A stretch of DNA of 64,000 nucleotides. Source: Aminobacter sp. HY435 (GTDB lineage Bacteria > Pseudomonadota > Alphaproteobacteria > Rhizobiales > Rhizobiaceae). Where the stretch lies: contig NZ_JANKZL010000007.1 in NCBI RefSeq assembly GCF_027568395.1, positions 186,001 to 250,000 of the forward strand, read 5' to 3'. Positions 38,486 to 48,483 of this stretch are shown here, one piece after another; within the stretch, counting starts at the first letter, position 1; each line of letters begins with the position of its first letter. Both the position numbers and the translations under genes were made by a program. Under the pieces are notes generated by a model, which did not search any database, was not told where the DNA came from, and saw nothing but the letters and a program-made list of their open reading frames with translations.

Positions 38486-39796
38486 ATGAAACTCAACATG
38501 CTCGTTGCGAGCCTGTGCTGGACGAGTGCGCTCGCATTCGCCGCGCATGCCGAAACCATCACCATCGCCACGGTCAACAATGGCGACATGATCCGCATGC
38601 AGAAGCTTGCGGATGACTTCAAAGCCAAGAACCCCGACATCGACCTGCAGTGGGTGACGCTTGAAGAGAACGTGCTGCGTGAGCGCGTCACCACCGACAT
38701 CGCCACCAAGGGCGGCCAGTACGACGTCATGACCATCGGCACCTACGAAGTGCCGATCTGGGCCAAGCAGCAATGGCTCCTGCCGCTCGACAATCTCGGC
38801 GCCGACTACGACACCGCCGACATCATCCCCGCGATCGCCGGCGGCCTTTCGGCTGACGGCAAGCTCTACGCAGCGCCGTTTTATGGCGAGAGCTCCTTCG
38901 TCATGTACCGCAAGGACCTGATGGAGAAGGCCGGCCTGACCATGCCCGAGGCTCCGACCTGGGAGTTCATCGGCGAGGCGGCGCGCAAGATGACCGACCG
39001 CGCCAACGACATCAATGGCGTTTGCCTGCGCGGCAAGGCCGGCTGGGGCGAAAACATGGCCTTCCTGACCGCCATGTCCAATTCCTTCGGCGCGCGTTGG
39101 TTCGACGAGAACTGGCAGCCGCAGTTCGACCAGCCCGAGTGGAAGAACACGCTCGACACCTACGTCAAGCTGATGAACGACGCCGGGCCACAGGGCGCAT
39201 CGTCAAACGGCTTCAATGAGAATTTGGCGCTGTTCCAGCAGGGCAAATGCGGCATGTGGATCGACGCAACCGTCGCCGCATCCTTTGTCTCCGATCCGAA
39301 GAACTCGACCGTCGCCGACAAGGTCGGCTATGCGCTTGCGCCCGACAACGGGCTGGGCAAGCGCGGCAACTGGCTGTGGGCATGGTCGCTCGGTATTCCG
39401 GCTGGCACGCAAAAAGCCGAAGCAGCCCAGAAGTTCGTCTCGTGGGCGACCGGCAAGCCCTATCTCGAGCTCGTCGCCTCGAAGGAAGGCTGGGCCAATG
39501 TGCCTCCGGGCACGCGCAGCTCGCTCTACGCCAATCCTGAGTACCAGAAGGCCGCGCCGTTCGCCAAGATGACGCTGGACTCGATCAACTCGGCCGACCC
39601 GACCAAGCCCACCGTCAAGCCGGTGCCCTATGTCGGTGTGCAGTTCGTCGCCATTCCCGAATTCCAGGGCCTTGGCACGACTGTCGGGCAGCTCTTCTCG
39701 GCGGCACTCGCCGGGCAGATGCCGGTCGATGATGCGCTGGCACAGGCACAGCAGGTATCGGTCCGCGAGATGACCCGCGCCGGCTACATCAAGTAG
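38486..39796 (+). CDS. smoE: Sorbitol/mannitol ABC transporter substrate-binding protein
   Basis: This 436-residue periplasmic family-1 binding protein for polyols has a signal peptide with a hydrophobic core and cleavage after A-A-H-A, near residue 22. The mature protein has the T-I-A-T-V-N-N-G-D-M start and the C-terminal block P-Y-V-G-V-Q-F-V-A-I-P-E-F typical of SmoE/MtlE proteins. GGGAGGA is 5 bases before ATG 38486; the open frame from 38429 runs through the operator. It is the first gene of the smoEFGK-smoS-mtlK operon. Confidence 0.93.
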   Translation: MKLNMLVASLCWTSALAFAAHAETITIATVNNGDMIRMQKLADDFKAKNPDIDLQWVTLEENVLRERVTTDIATKGGQYDVMTIGTYEVPIWAKQQWLLPLDNLGADYDTADIIPAIAGGLSADGKLYAAPFYGESSFVMYRKDLMEKAGLTMPEAPTWEFIGEAARKMTDRANDINGVCLRGKAGWGENMAFLTAMSNSFGARWFDENWQPQFDQPEWKNTLDTYVKLMNDAGPQGASSNGFNENLALFQQGKCGMWIDATVAASFVSDPKNSTVADKVGYALAPDNGLGKRGNWLWAWSLGIPAGTQKAEAAQKFVSWATGKPYLELVASKEGWANVPPGTRSSLYANPEYQKAAPFAKMTLDSINSADPTKPTVKPVPYVGVQFVAIPEFQGLGTTVGQLFSAALAGQMPVDDALAQAQQVSVREMTRAGYIK

Positions 39797-39816
39797 AAAA
39801 GTACCTCCCAGAGCCT

Positions 39817-39849
39817 CGGCCGCCCGTTCCCAGTCGGGCGGCCGCTTTT
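39817..39849 (+). terminator. Internal hairpin terminator between smoE and smoF
   Basis: CGGCCGCCCG (39817-39826) pairs perfectly with CGGGCGGCCG (39835-39844) around 8 bases, followed by CTTTTC. It ends 27 bases before the smoF start. As in many ABC operons, it probably lets only part of the transcripts continue, giving an excess of binding protein. Confidence 0.75.
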
Positions 39850-39875
39850 CCCCGTTAGACGACAGGGTGCTCGCC

Positions 39876-40748
39876 ATGGCTACTCGACAGACCCGCACGC
39901 TTGCGCGCTTCATGATGGCGCCGTCGGTCATTCTCCTGTTTATCTGGATGATCGTGCCGCTGGCGATGACCTTGTGGTTCTCGTTCCAGAACTACAATCT
40001 GCTCAATCCAGGCAATGTCAGCTTCGCCGGCCTGTTCAACTACAAGTTCTTCCTGACCGATCCGGCATTCCTGCAGTCGATCTGGAACACGCTGGCAATC
40101 GTGATCGGCGTGCTCGTCATCACCGTGGTCGGCGGCGTTGCGCTGGCCATGCTGCTCGATCAGCCGATGTTCGGCCAGGGCATCGTCCGTATCCTGGTGA
40201 TTTCACCGTTCTTCGTCATGCCGCCGGTGGCGGCGCTGGTGTGGAAGAACATGATCATGCACCCCGGCTATGGCGTGCTGGCCGACATCAGCAAATCCGT
40301 CGGGCTGAAGCCGATCGACTGGTTTGCCCACTACCCGCTGATTTCGATCGTCATCATTGTCGCCTGGCAGTGGCTGCCGTTTGCGACGCTCATCCTGCTC
40401 ACCGCGTTGCAGTCGCTCGACGAGGAGCAGAAGGAAGCCGCCGAAATGGACGGCGCCAACTTCGCCAATCGCTTCTGGTACCTGACGCTGCCGCACCTGG
40501 CCCGCGCCATCACGGTGGTCATCCTGATCCAGACGATCTTCCTGCTTGGCGTCTATGCGGAAATCCTGGTCACCACCAATGGCGGCCCCGGCTACGCCAC
40601 GACCAATCTGGCCTTCCTGATCTATCGCACGGCCCTTCTTGGCTATGACGTCGGCGGTGCATCCGCGGGCGGCGTCATAGCCGTCATCCTCGCCAACATC
40701 GTCGCCATCTTCCTGATGCGCGCGGTCGGCAAGAACCTCGACAAGTAG
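39876..40748 (+). CDS. smoF: Polyol ABC transporter permease
   Basis: This 290-residue inner-membrane permease is of the MalF type, with six expected helices. The EAA loop reads E-A-A-E-M-D-G-A, near residue 189. It pairs with SmoG. ATG 39876 is preferred to the in-frame GTG 39867, because an AGGG ribosome site sits at 39864-39867. Confidence 0.92.
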   Translation: MATRQTRTLARFMMAPSVILLFIWMIVPLAMTLWFSFQNYNLLNPGNVSFAGLFNYKFFLTDPAFLQSIWNTLAIVIGVLVITVVGGVALAMLLDQPMFGQGIVRILVISPFFVMPPVAALVWKNMIMHPGYGVLADISKSVGLKPIDWFAHYPLISIVIIVAWQWLPFATLILLTALQSLDEEQKEAAEMDGANFANRFWYLTLPHLARAITVVILIQTIFLLGVYAEILVTTNGGPGYATTNLAFLIYRTALLGYDVGGASAGGVIAVILANIVAIFLMRAVGKNLDK

Positions 40749-40757
40749 GAGCGCACC

Positions 40758-41582
40758 ATGGCACGCGCAGTCTCCACCAGACGCAAGATAGGCTTCACGA
40801 TAGCCGCGTGGGCGGTCGCCCTGATGATCTTCTTTCCGATCCTCTACACGATCATCACGAGCCTCAAGACCGAGCCGGAAGCGATTGCCGGCTTCAGCCT
40901 GATCCCCTCGGGGACGCTTGAGAGCTATTTCGCGGTGCAGAGCCAGAACGATTACTTCAAGCCGTTCATCAACTCGGTGATCATCTCCGTCGGCTCGACC
41001 CTTATCGCCCTCGTGATTGCCATTCCATCCGCATGGTCGATGGCGTTCTCGCCGACCAAGCGCACCAAGGACGTGCTGATGTGGATGCTGTCGACCAAGA
41101 TGATGCCGGCGGTCGGCGTGCTCGTGCCGATGTACCTGATATTCCGCGACACCGGGCTGCTCGACACGCGGCTTGGCCTGACCATCGTTCTGACGCTGAT
41201 CAACCTGCCGATCGTCGTCTGGATGCTCTACACCTATTTTCGCGAAATTCCGGGAGAGATCCTGGAAGCAGCCCGCATGGACGGTGCCTCGCTGTTCAAC
41301 GAGATCGTCCATGTGCTGACGCCAATGGCGGTGCCGGGCATCGCCTCGACGCTGCTGCTCAACATCATTCTCGCCTGGAACGAGTCGTTCTGGTCGATCC
41401 GGCTATCGGCCGCCAACGCTGCGCCTCTCACCGCCTTCATCGCCTCGTTCTCGAGCCCGCAGGGGCTGTTTTGGGCAAAGCTATCGGCGGCTTCAACGCT
41501 GGCGATCGCGCCGATCCTCATCATGGGTTGGTTCTCGCAACGCCAGCTGGTTCGCGGCCTGACCTTCGGCGCCGTCAAATAG
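40758..41582 (+). CDS. smoG: Polyol ABC transporter permease
   Basis: This 274-residue inner-membrane permease is of the MalG type, with six expected helices and the EAA loop E-A-A-R-M-D-G-A near residue 172. It begins 9 bases after smoF, with AGGAG just upstream. It forms the membrane channel with SmoF. Confidence 0.92.
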   Translation: MARAVSTRRKIGFTIAAWAVALMIFFPILYTIITSLKTEPEAIAGFSLIPSGTLESYFAVQSQNDYFKPFINSVIISVGSTLIALVIAIPSAWSMAFSPTKRTKDVLMWMLSTKMMPAVGVLVPMYLIFRDTGLLDTRLGLTIVLTLINLPIVVWMLYTYFREIPGEILEAARMDGASLFNEIVHVLTPMAVPGIASTLLLNIILAWNESFWSIRLSAANAAPLTAFIASFSSPQGLFWAKLSAASTLAIAPILIMGWFSQRQLVRGLTFGAVK

Positions 41583-41601
41583 TCGATCCCGGGAGGAAAC
41601 G

Positions 41602-42597
41602 ATGGGCAACATAGTTCTGAAGAAGGTGTCGAAGTCGTTCGGCGCGACGACGATCATCCCCGAGATCGATCTCGAAATCGAAGACGGCGAGTTCGTTGTC
41701 TTCGTCGGCCCCTCGGGGTGCGGCAAGTCCACGCTGCTGCGCCTGATCGCCGGGCTGGAGGACACCTCGGCCGGATCGATCAACATCGACGGCCGCGACG
41801 TAACCTCGGAACAGCCGGCCAAGCGCAAGCTCGCCATGGTGTTCCAGTCCTACGCGCTCTATCCGCACATGACCGTGCGCAACAACATCGCCTTCCCGCT
41901 CAAGATGGCCGGCGAGGACAAGGCAGTGATCGAGCGCAAGGTGGGCGACGCCGCGCGCGTGCTCAACCTGACCAACTATCTCGAGCGACGTCCCGGCCAG
42001 CTGTCTGGCGGCCAGCGCCAGCGCGTCGCCATCGGCCGCGCCATCGTGCGGCAGCCTTCCGCATTCCTGTTCGATGAGCCGCTTTCGAACCTGGACGCGG
42101 CACTTCGCGGCACCATGCGGCTCGAAATCAGCGAACTGCACCATCAGTTGAAGACCACGATGATCTACGTCACCCACGACCAGGTCGAGGCGATGACCAT
42201 GGCCGACAAGATCGTCGTGCTGAACGCCGGCAACATCGAGCAGGTTGGCTCGCCGCTGGAGCTCTACCGTTCGCCGAAAAACCTGTTTGTCGCCGGCTTC
42301 ATCGGTTCTCCGAAGATGAATCTCATGGACGGCGCCACCGCTGCCAAATACGGCGCCTCCACCATCGGCATCCGGCCCGAGCACATCAACATTTCCACCA
42401 CCGCTGGCGATTGGAAAGGCACGGTCGGAGTTGCCGAACATCTCGGCGCTGACACTTTCCTGCATGTCCATACCGACGTCGGCACGATCAACGTCCGAAC
42501 GGGCGGCGAGTTTGTCGTCAGTCACGGCGACACCGTCTTTTTGTCTCCGGACCTTGCCAAGCTGCATCGCTTCGGCCCGGACGGGAGCGCACTGTGA
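41602..42597 (+). CDS. smoK: Polyol ABC transporter ATPase
   Basis: This 331-residue ATPase is of the MalK type. Walker A is G-P-S-G-C-G-K-S-T near residues 37-45, the signature is L-S-G-G-Q-R-Q-R, Walker B is F-L-F-D-E-P-L, and a C-terminal TOBE domain follows. Its stop overlaps the GTG start of smoS (GTGA), showing translational coupling. It probably works as a homodimer, since there is only one ATPase gene here. Confidence 0.93.
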   Translation: MGNIVLKKVSKSFGATTIIPEIDLEIEDGEFVVFVGPSGCGKSTLLRLIAGLEDTSAGSINIDGRDVTSEQPAKRKLAMVFQSYALYPHMTVRNNIAFPLKMAGEDKAVIERKVGDAARVLNLTNYLERRPGQLSGGQRQRVAIGRAIVRQPSAFLFDEPLSNLDAALRGTMRLEISELHHQLKTTMIYVTHDQVEAMTMADKIVVLNAGNIEQVGSPLELYRSPKNLFVAGFIGSPKMNLMDGATAAKYGASTIGIRPEHINISTTAGDWKGTVGVAEHLGADTFLHVHTDVGTINVRTGGEFVVSHGDTVFLSPDLAKLHRFGPDGSAL

Positions 42598-43367
42598 ACC
42601 GGCTCGAGGGCAAGTCAGCGCTGATAACAGGGGCAGCGCGCGGCATCGGCCGGGCCTTCGCCGAGGCCTATGTCTCCGAAGGGGCCGTCGTTGCCATAGG
42701 CGACATCAACCTTGAGGCAGCCGAGCGGACCGCATCGGAAATCGGCCGCAACGCCTACGCCGTAAAGCTTGACGTCACCGATCTCGGCTCCATCGAGGCA
42801 GCGATCCGGGCGGTGGAAGCCAAGGCTGGCGGCATCGACATCCTGGTCAACAATGCCGCGCTGTTCGACCTGGCGCCCATCGTCGAGATCAGCAAGGCCA
42901 GCTACGACAAGCTGTTTGCGGTCAATGTCGCGGGAACCCTGTTCACCCTGCAGGCGGCGGCCAGGTCGATGATCGCACGCGGCCGCGGCGGCCGGATCAT
43001 CAACATGGCAAGCCAGGCGGGGCGACGGGGCGAAGCACTCGTCGGGGTCTATTGCGCCACCAAGGCCGCTGTCATCAGCTTGACCCAGTCGGCTGGGCTC
43101 GACCTGATCAAGCATCGCATCAACGTCAACGCGATCGCGCCCGGCGTCGTCGACGGCGAGCATTGGGACCATGTCGATGCGCTGTTTGCCAAACACGAAG
43201 GTCGGCCGCTCGGCGAAAAGAAGCGCCTTGTCGGCGCGAGCGTGCCTTACGGCCGCATGGGCCGGGCCGAGGACCTCGTCGGCATGGCCGTGTTCCTGGC
43301 CAGCAGCGAGGCCGAATACATCGTCGCCCAGACATACAATGTCGACGGCGGCCAGTGGATGAGCTGA
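42594..43367 (+). CDS. smoS: Sorbitol dehydrogenase, short-chain type
   Basis: This 257-residue NAD-dependent short-chain dehydrogenase oxidises sorbitol (D-glucitol) to fructose. The cofactor motif is G-A-A-R-G-I-G near residues 12-18, the catalytic Ser is in M-A-S-Q-A, and Tyr/Lys are in Y-C-A-T-K near 153-157. The start is GTG 42594, overlapping smoK. Galactitol and L-iditol activity are known in the family. Its place between smoK and mtlK fits the rhizobial polyol operon. Confidence 0.92.
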   Translation: MNRLEGKSALITGAARGIGRAFAEAYVSEGAVVAIGDINLEAAERTASEIGRNAYAVKLDVTDLGSIEAAIRAVEAKAGGIDILVNNAALFDLAPIVEISKASYDKLFAVNVAGTLFTLQAAARSMIARGRGGRIINMASQAGRRGEALVGVYCATKAAVISLTQSAGLDLIKHRINVNAIAPGVVDGEHWDHVDALFAKHEGRPLGEKKRLVGASVPYGRMGRAEDLVGMAVFLASSEAEYIVAQTYNVDGGQWMS

Positions 43368-43399
43368 ACCCCGAACTCCTCAAGGAGAGGGTAGAGACC

Positions 43400-44869
43400 A
43401 TGACCGTCAAATTGTCTTCCGCAACACTTGCGGAATTGCCTCTGCGCGTCCAGCGCCCAGCCTACGACCGCGCCAGGCTCAGGGCCGGCATCCTGCATTT
43501 CGGAGTGGGCAATTTCCATCGCTCGCATCAGGCGGTCTATCTCGACGAACTGTTCAATTCAGGGGCCGATCACGACTGGGCCATCGTCGGTGCGGGCGTG
43601 CTTGCGGCGGAAGAAGCCGGACGCCAGAAGCTGGCCGAACAGGACTGGCTGACCACCGTCGTAGAGCAGGACAGCGGCCATATGAGCGCGCGCGTCACCG
43701 GCGCGATGATCGATTTTATCCGCCCTGGCGACAGCGAAGCCATCGTTGCCCGTCTGGCCGATCCGGATATCCGTATCGTGTCGCTGACCATCACCGAGGG
43801 CGGCTACTTCATCGATCCTGCGTCGGGGCTGTTCAATCCGTCTCACCCCCAGATCGTGGCCGACGCAGCCAATATCGCCGCTTCCAGGACGGTGTTCGGA
43901 TTGATGCTGGCTGGCCTGATGCGCCGAAGGCAGGAAGGGACCGAGCCGTTCACTGTCATGTCCTGCGACAACATCCCCCACAATGGCAGGGTCACGGCGG
44001 ACGCGCTGGTCGGCCTTGCGGCCTTGGTGGACAGCCAGCTAGCGGCATGGATACGCGACCACGTCGCTTTCCCCAACAGCATGGTCGACCGTATCACGCC
44101 CGCAACCACGGACCGCGAGCGCGCGATCCTTTCGGAACAATTCGGCGTCGACGACAACTGGCCGGTATTTTGCGAATCGTTCAGGCAGTGGGTGCTGGAA
44201 GACCGGTTTCCAACGGGACGGCCGGCACTTGAACAGGCTGGAGCGCAATTCGTGAAGGATGTCGCCCCGTTCGAACTGATGAAGATCAGGATACTAAATG
44301 GCGGACATGCGACCATCGCCTATCCTGCCGGGCTGATGGACATTCACTTCGTCCACGAGGCAATGGAGAATCCACTGGTGCGCGGCTTTCTGGCCAAGCT
44401 CGAGCGTGAGGAGATCATGCCGACCGTGCCGCCGGTGCCCGGCGTCGTACTTGAGGAATATTGCCAACTGATCGAACAGCGCTTCGCCAATCCGAAGATC
44501 GGCGACACTGTGCGCCGCCTGTGCCTGGATGGCTCGAACAGGCAGCCGAAATTCGTCATCCCGACCATCGCCGACAGGCTGAAAGCGGGCAAGGGCATTG
44601 ACGGTCTTGCGCTCGAATCCGCGCTCTGGTGCCGCTACTGCCATGGCACGACCGAGTCCGGTGTCGCCATTGAGCCGAACGATCCCAATTGGGATCGCCT
44701 GCAAGCCACTGCCCGCAAGGCCAAAGACGATCCGCAGCATTGGCTGACCATGGAGGACATTTACGGTGACGTCGGCAAGAATGCCGCCTTTGCGCTGGCT
44801 TTCGGGCGCAGCCTCGCCGATTTGTGGAAGAATGGGACGCCCGCTACCCTTGAACGGTATCTTGCCTGA
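43400..44869 (+). CDS. mtlK: Mannitol 2-dehydrogenase
   Basis: This 489-residue polyol-specific long-chain dehydrogenase oxidises mannitol (and often arabitol) to fructose (or xylulose). The N-terminus F-G-V-G-N-F-H-R-S-H is the cofactor-binding block, and K-x4-N-x2-H (K-I-R-I-L-N-G-G-H, near residue 295) is the catalytic signature. I chose ATG 43400, with AAGGAGAGG upstream; the longer frame from 43052 lies inside smoS. Confidence 0.93.
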   Translation: MTVKLSSATLAELPLRVQRPAYDRARLRAGILHFGVGNFHRSHQAVYLDELFNSGADHDWAIVGAGVLAAEEAGRQKLAEQDWLTTVVEQDSGHMSARVTGAMIDFIRPGDSEAIVARLADPDIRIVSLTITEGGYFIDPASGLFNPSHPQIVADAANIAASRTVFGLMLAGLMRRRQEGTEPFTVMSCDNIPHNGRVTADALVGLAALVDSQLAAWIRDHVAFPNSMVDRITPATTDRERAILSEQFGVDDNWPVFCESFRQWVLEDRFPTGRPALEQAGAQFVKDVAPFELMKIRILNGGHATIAYPAGLMDIHFVHEAMENPLVRGFLAKLEREEIMPTVPPVPGVVLEEYCQLIEQRFANPKIGDTVRRLCLDGSNRQPKFVIPTIADRLKAGKGIDGLALESALWCRYCHGTTESGVAIEPNDPNWDRLQATARKAKDDPQHWLTMEDIYGDVGKNAAFALAFGRSLADLWKNGTPATLERYLA

Positions 44870-44999
44870 GTGACCAGATCCGGTGGCCGCCGACGCAAGC
44901 TCCGCGCTTGCGTCAATCCGGCTGCCCTTTATATTCGCCGGCAGGTTGGAAACGCTGGCGCTTGTCACCAAGCCGAGAGCGGGAAAGAAAGCGTCCTGA

Positions 45000-46571
45000 A
45001 TGGACAAACTGGTCTGCGCGGTCGACGTGGGGACGGGAAGCGCGCGGGCGGGCATCTTCAACCGCGCTGGCCACCTGCTGGGGCGCGCCGAGCACACGAT
45101 CGCGATGAACCGCTCATCGAGCGGCCATGCCGAGCATGATTCCGAAAACATCTGGTCTGCCGTTTCGGCGTCGGTTCGCGACGCACGCCAGCAAGCGGGA
45201 GTTGCGGCGGAGGACATCGCCGGCATTTCGTTCGACGCGACCTGCTCGACGGTATTTCGTGGCTGGAGCGGCGAACAGATCTCAGTATCCGACGATGGCG
45301 AGGCTCGTTGGGACACCATCGTCTGGCTCGATCATCGTGCCCTGGCGGAGGCCGACGAATGCACCGCCACCGGGCACGAGGTCTTGAAATATGTCGGTGG
45401 CGTGATGTCGCCTGAGATGGCGACGCCCAAGCTGATGTGGGTGAAGCGTCATCGGCCGGAAAGCTGGGCGCGCACCGGCCAGTTGTTCGACCTTGCCGAT
45501 TTCCTGACCTACAAGGCCTGTGGTTCTCTTGCCCGCTCGCAATGCACGCTGGCCGCCAAATGGACCTATCTCGCCCATGAGCGCGAAGGCTGGCGGCACG
45601 ATTTCTTTGCTTCGGTCGGCCTCGCGGACTTCTTTGAACATGCCAGCCTGCCAGCAAGGGCAAGTCCGGTCGGCGCGAACCTTGGCTTGCTCACCGAAGA
45701 CGCCGCGAAGGCGCTTGGACTGACGACGCAATGCCATGTCGGTTCCGGCATGATCGACGCCTTTGCCGGCGCACTCGGCGTGATCGGCGGCATGCCGGGC
45801 ATCGAGCGCCACCTGGCGCTGATCGCCGGAACCTCAAGCTGCGTCATGGCGATGTCGCCCGAGCCTCGCGCCTTTGCCGGCGGATGGGGTCCGTATTACG
45901 GCGCGGCCCTGCCAGGCTTGTGGCTCAGCGAGGGCGGACAGTCGGCCACCGGGGCGCTGCTCGACCACGTCATCCGCTGGCATGGCGCGGGCGGCGAACC
46001 CGAAGCCGCCATGCACCAGGCGATCACCGAGCGCATCCTGCAGTTGCGCGCCATCGAAGGCCTCGATCTCGCGGGACGGCTCCACGTGCTGCCGGATTTC
46101 CATGGCAACCGCTCGCCGCTTGCGGATCCGCACGCAGTAGGCGTCATCAGTGGGCTGACGCTCGACGCCTCGTTCGACAGCCTATGCAGGCTCTACTGGC
46201 GTACCGCGGTCGCGATAGCGCTCGGCACGCGAAATGTGCTCGATGCGCTCAACGGCAATGGCTACGTGATAGACACGCTGCACATCACAGGCGGCCATAC
46301 CCGCAATCCGCTGCTGATGGAGCTTTATGCCGACGCCACTGCCTGCACTGTCATCGAACCGGTCGGCGGCGACGCCGTATTGCTGGGCACCGCCATGGCG
46401 GCCGCTGCGGCGTCGGACATTTATCCGAGCCTAGCCGATGCTTGCATTGCGATGCGGCAGGAAGGCCGGGCGCGTCGTCCCAATCCGGCGGCACGCGCGC
46501 GTTTCGACCGCGACTACCGCGTCTTTCTTGAGATGCATCGTCAGCGCCAGGCACTCGACGCACTTGTCTGA
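45000..46571 (+). CDS. FGGY-family carbohydrate kinase, D-ribulokinase-like
   Basis: This 523-residue cytoplasmic kinase has the N-terminal ATPase block A-V-D-V-G-T-G-S-A-R and the segment S-F-D-A-T-C-S-T-V-F near residues 78-87. That segment resembles the T-C-S-L-V-V motif that marks D-ribulokinases of the FGGY/YDR109C type. C-terminal I-T-G-G-H-T-R-N and P-V-G-G-D-A-V-L-L-G blocks complete the fold. In a mannitol/sorbitol operon it may handle ketopentoses formed from arabitol or ribitol, or act in metabolite repair. Xylulokinase is the alternative. It follows mtlK after 130 bases. Confidence 0.8.
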   Translation: MDKLVCAVDVGTGSARAGIFNRAGHLLGRAEHTIAMNRSSSGHAEHDSENIWSAVSASVRDARQQAGVAAEDIAGISFDATCSTVFRGWSGEQISVSDDGEARWDTIVWLDHRALAEADECTATGHEVLKYVGGVMSPEMATPKLMWVKRHRPESWARTGQLFDLADFLTYKACGSLARSQCTLAAKWTYLAHEREGWRHDFFASVGLADFFEHASLPARASPVGANLGLLTEDAAKALGLTTQCHVGSGMIDAFAGALGVIGGMPGIERHLALIAGTSSCVMAMSPEPRAFAGGWGPYYGAALPGLWLSEGGQSATGALLDHVIRWHGAGGEPEAAMHQAITERILQLRAIEGLDLAGRLHVLPDFHGNRSPLADPHAVGVISGLTLDASFDSLCRLYWRTAVAIALGTRNVLDALNGNGYVIDTLHITGGHTRNPLLMELYADATACTVIEPVGGDAVLLGTAMAAAAASDIYPSLADACIAMRQEGRARRPNPAARARFDRDYRVFLEMHRQRQALDALV

Positions 46572-46576
46572 CCACA

Positions 46577-46630
46577 GCATCGGCCTGAAAATCGGGAATT
46601 GGCACCGCGCAAACCAATTTTCGCTGCGTG
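46577..46630. repeat. Diverged copy of the palindromic repeat
   Basis: The first 19 bases (46577-46595) match 36501-36519 at 18 of 19 positions, differing only at one C/T. The second half has decayed: ATTGG (46598-46602) and CCAAT (46614-46618) form a shorter inverted pair. It lies between the kinase and lipoprotein genes, like its relative outside coding sequence. Confidence 0.6.
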
Positions 46631-46771
46631 CGCAGCCGGATTGGCACCAAACGCGCCTTGGTTAACTCCCTGTTTACCAAGCGTGCATCGGTTCGCCCAA
46701 TTGGCTAGGGTTGAGAGGGCGCCGCCGCCGCCAGCAAGGTTCTGTTTACCTTTGCGCCATAGCCCAACAAC

Positions 46772-47365
46772 ATGCGCAGCTCCAATTTTATCAAAATGCT
46801 TCCGATCGCGGTCGTGCTCGCGGTCGCCGGTTGCGCAACCCCGCCCGAGGACATCAACAATCTCTGCGCGGTCTTCCAGCAGCGCGATGGCTGGATCGAA
46901 AGTTGGCACACCGATGCCAAGCGGGCCGAACAAAAGTATGGTGTGCCCGTGCATGTGCTGATGGCGACGCTGCGCAAGGAATCAGGTTTCAAGAGCAACG
47001 CCCGTCCGCCTCGGACAAAGCTCCTGGGCTTCATACCGTGGAAGCGTCCAAGCACAGCTTATGGTTATTCGCAGGCGCTCGACGGCACCTGGACGCAGTA
47101 CCAGCGCGAAACCGGCAACTGGTCGGCTCGCCGCACCAGCTTCGCCTCGGCAATCGATTTTGTCGGCTGGTATCATTCCAAAACGGCCCAGACCTATGGC
47201 GTTGCCCGCGACGACGCCTATTCGCTCTATCTGGCCTATTATTTCGGCTGGAGCGGCTATGGGCGCGGCGATTGGAAGAACAACAGTTCCATGCAGCGCT
47301 ACGCGCGTTCGACGGTCTCGATGGCGCAGAGCTACGAGACCCAGATGCGACAATGCCGCCTCTGA
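46772..47365 (+). CDS. Lipoprotein with lytic-transglycosylase-like domain
   Basis: This 197-residue predicted lipoprotein has a signal peptide ending in the lipobox A-V-A-G-C (lipidated Cys near residue 21). The mature part resembles an SLT/lysozyme-like muramidase domain, with an expected catalytic glutamate in R-K-E-S-G-F near residues 67-72 and later A-Y-G-Y-S-Q-A and G-W-Y-H-S. It probably sits at the inner face of the outer membrane and cuts peptidoglycan. It is shorter than typical Slt enzymes. I cannot name a specific family member. Confidence 0.72.
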   Translation: MRSSNFIKMLPIAVVLAVAGCATPPEDINNLCAVFQQRDGWIESWHTDAKRAEQKYGVPVHVLMATLRKESGFKSNARPPRTKLLGFIPWKRPSTAYGYSQALDGTWTQYQRETGNWSARRTSFASAIDFVGWYHSKTAQTYGVARDDAYSLYLAYYFGWSGYGRGDWKNNSSMQRYARSTVSMAQSYETQMRQCRL

Positions 47366-47382
47366 GAGTCGGTGTCGGGCGC

Positions 47383-47409
47383 GCCAGTGGCAAGAAATCT
47401 TGCGCTGGC
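47383..47409. terminator. Hairpin between convergent genes
   Basis: GCCAG (47383-47387) pairs with CTGGC (47405-47409) and GCAAG (47390-47394) with CTTGC (47399-47403), around AAAT with a small internal loop. It lies between two convergent stops. No T tract is present, so termination is only likely. Confidence 0.4.
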
Positions 47410-47430
47410 CGTGTCCGAGCGCGTCTCCAG

Positions 47431-48483
47431 CTAGGCCGATTGCTTGCGGTGCCGCAACAGCATGCCGAACAGATCACGCGGCTCGTCCGGGTCGGCGAGC
47501 AGGTCGAGCTCTTCGTAGTGTCTGGTCAGGCGCAACTGGTCGCGGACATAACGAAGCGCTGAAAAGTCCTCGATGGCGAAGCCGACGGAATCAAACAGCG
47601 TGATCTGGCCGGCGTCGCTGCGCCCTTGCGCCGCGCCAGTCATCACCTGCCACAGCTCGATGACCGGATAGTCGGCAGGCAACTGCTGGATCTCACCCTC
47701 GATACGGGTTTGCGGCGGATACTCCACCACAATCTGCGAGCGCAGCAGGATGTCGCGATGCAGCTCGGTCTTGCCGGGGCAATCGCCGCCAACCGCGTTG
47801 ATGTGGACCCCGGAGCCGATCATGTTGTCGGTCAGGATCGTCGCGCACTGCTTGTCGGCGGTGACGGTGGTGATGATCTGGGCGCCTTCGACGGCGTCCT
47901 GGCCGGTCCTGCAAATTGTGATTTCGAAGCCCTGGCCGGCAAGGTTGCGGGCGCATTTGCGGCTCGCCTCGGGATCGATGTCGTAGAGGCGCAGCTTGTC
48001 GATGCCGAGAAGTTGCTTGAAGGCGAGGGCCTGGAACTCGGACTGTGCGCCGTTGCCGATGATCGCCATCGTGTCGGAGCCCTTCGGCGCCAGGTATTTT
48101 GCCGCGACCGCCGACGTCGCCGCGGTGCGCAGCGCGGTCAGGATGGTCATTTCGGTGAGCAGCATCGGGTAGCCCGAGCCGACATCGGCCAGCACGCCGA
48201 AGGCGGTCACGGTCTGCAGGCCCTCGCGCGTGTTCTTGGGGTGGCCATTGACGTATTTGAAGCCGTAGAGCTGGCCGTCGCTGGTCGGCATCAGCTCGAT
48301 GACGCCGTCATGGCTGTGCGAGGCCACCCGCGGGGTCTTGTCGAACAGTTCCCAGCGGCGGAAGTCTTCCTCGATATAGCCGGAGAGGTCGCCGAGAAAA
48401 CGGTCGACGCCGATTTCGAGCACCAGCGTCATCATGTTGTCGACGCTGACGAAAGGCACGATGTTGAGCTTGGGCGCGGTCAT
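47431..48483 (-). CDS. ocd: Ornithine cyclodeaminase
   Basis: This 350-residue cytoplasmic enzyme of the ornithine cyclodeaminase / mu-crystallin family converts ornithine directly to proline and ammonia with catalytic NAD+. Visible blocks are the N-terminal V-S-V-D-N-M-M, M-L-L-T-E-M-T-I-L-T-A-L-R-T-A near 121-135, the cofactor loop I-G-N-G-A-Q-S-E-F near 157-165, and G-G-D-C-P-G-K-T-E near 250. Its ATG overlaps the arginase stop by one base. The arginase-plus-Ocd pair forms an arginine-to-proline route known from rhizobia and agrobacteria. Confidence 0.93.
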   Translation of the reverse strand: MTAPKLNIVPFVSVDNMMTLVLEIGVDRFLGDLSGYIEEDFRRWELFDKTPRVASHSHDGVIELMPTSDGQLYGFKYVNGHPKNTREGLQTVTAFGVLADVGSGYPMLLTEMTILTALRTAATSAVAAKYLAPKGSDTMAIIGNGAQSEFQALAFKQLLGIDKLRLYDIDPEASRKCARNLAGQGFEITICRTGQDAVEGAQIITTVTADKQCATILTDNMIGSGVHINAVGGDCPGKTELHRDILLRSQIVVEYPPQTRIEGEIQQLPADYPVIELWQVMTGAAQGRSDAGQITLFDSVGFAIEDFSALRYVRDQLRLTRHYEELDLLADPDEPRDLFGMLLRHRKQSA

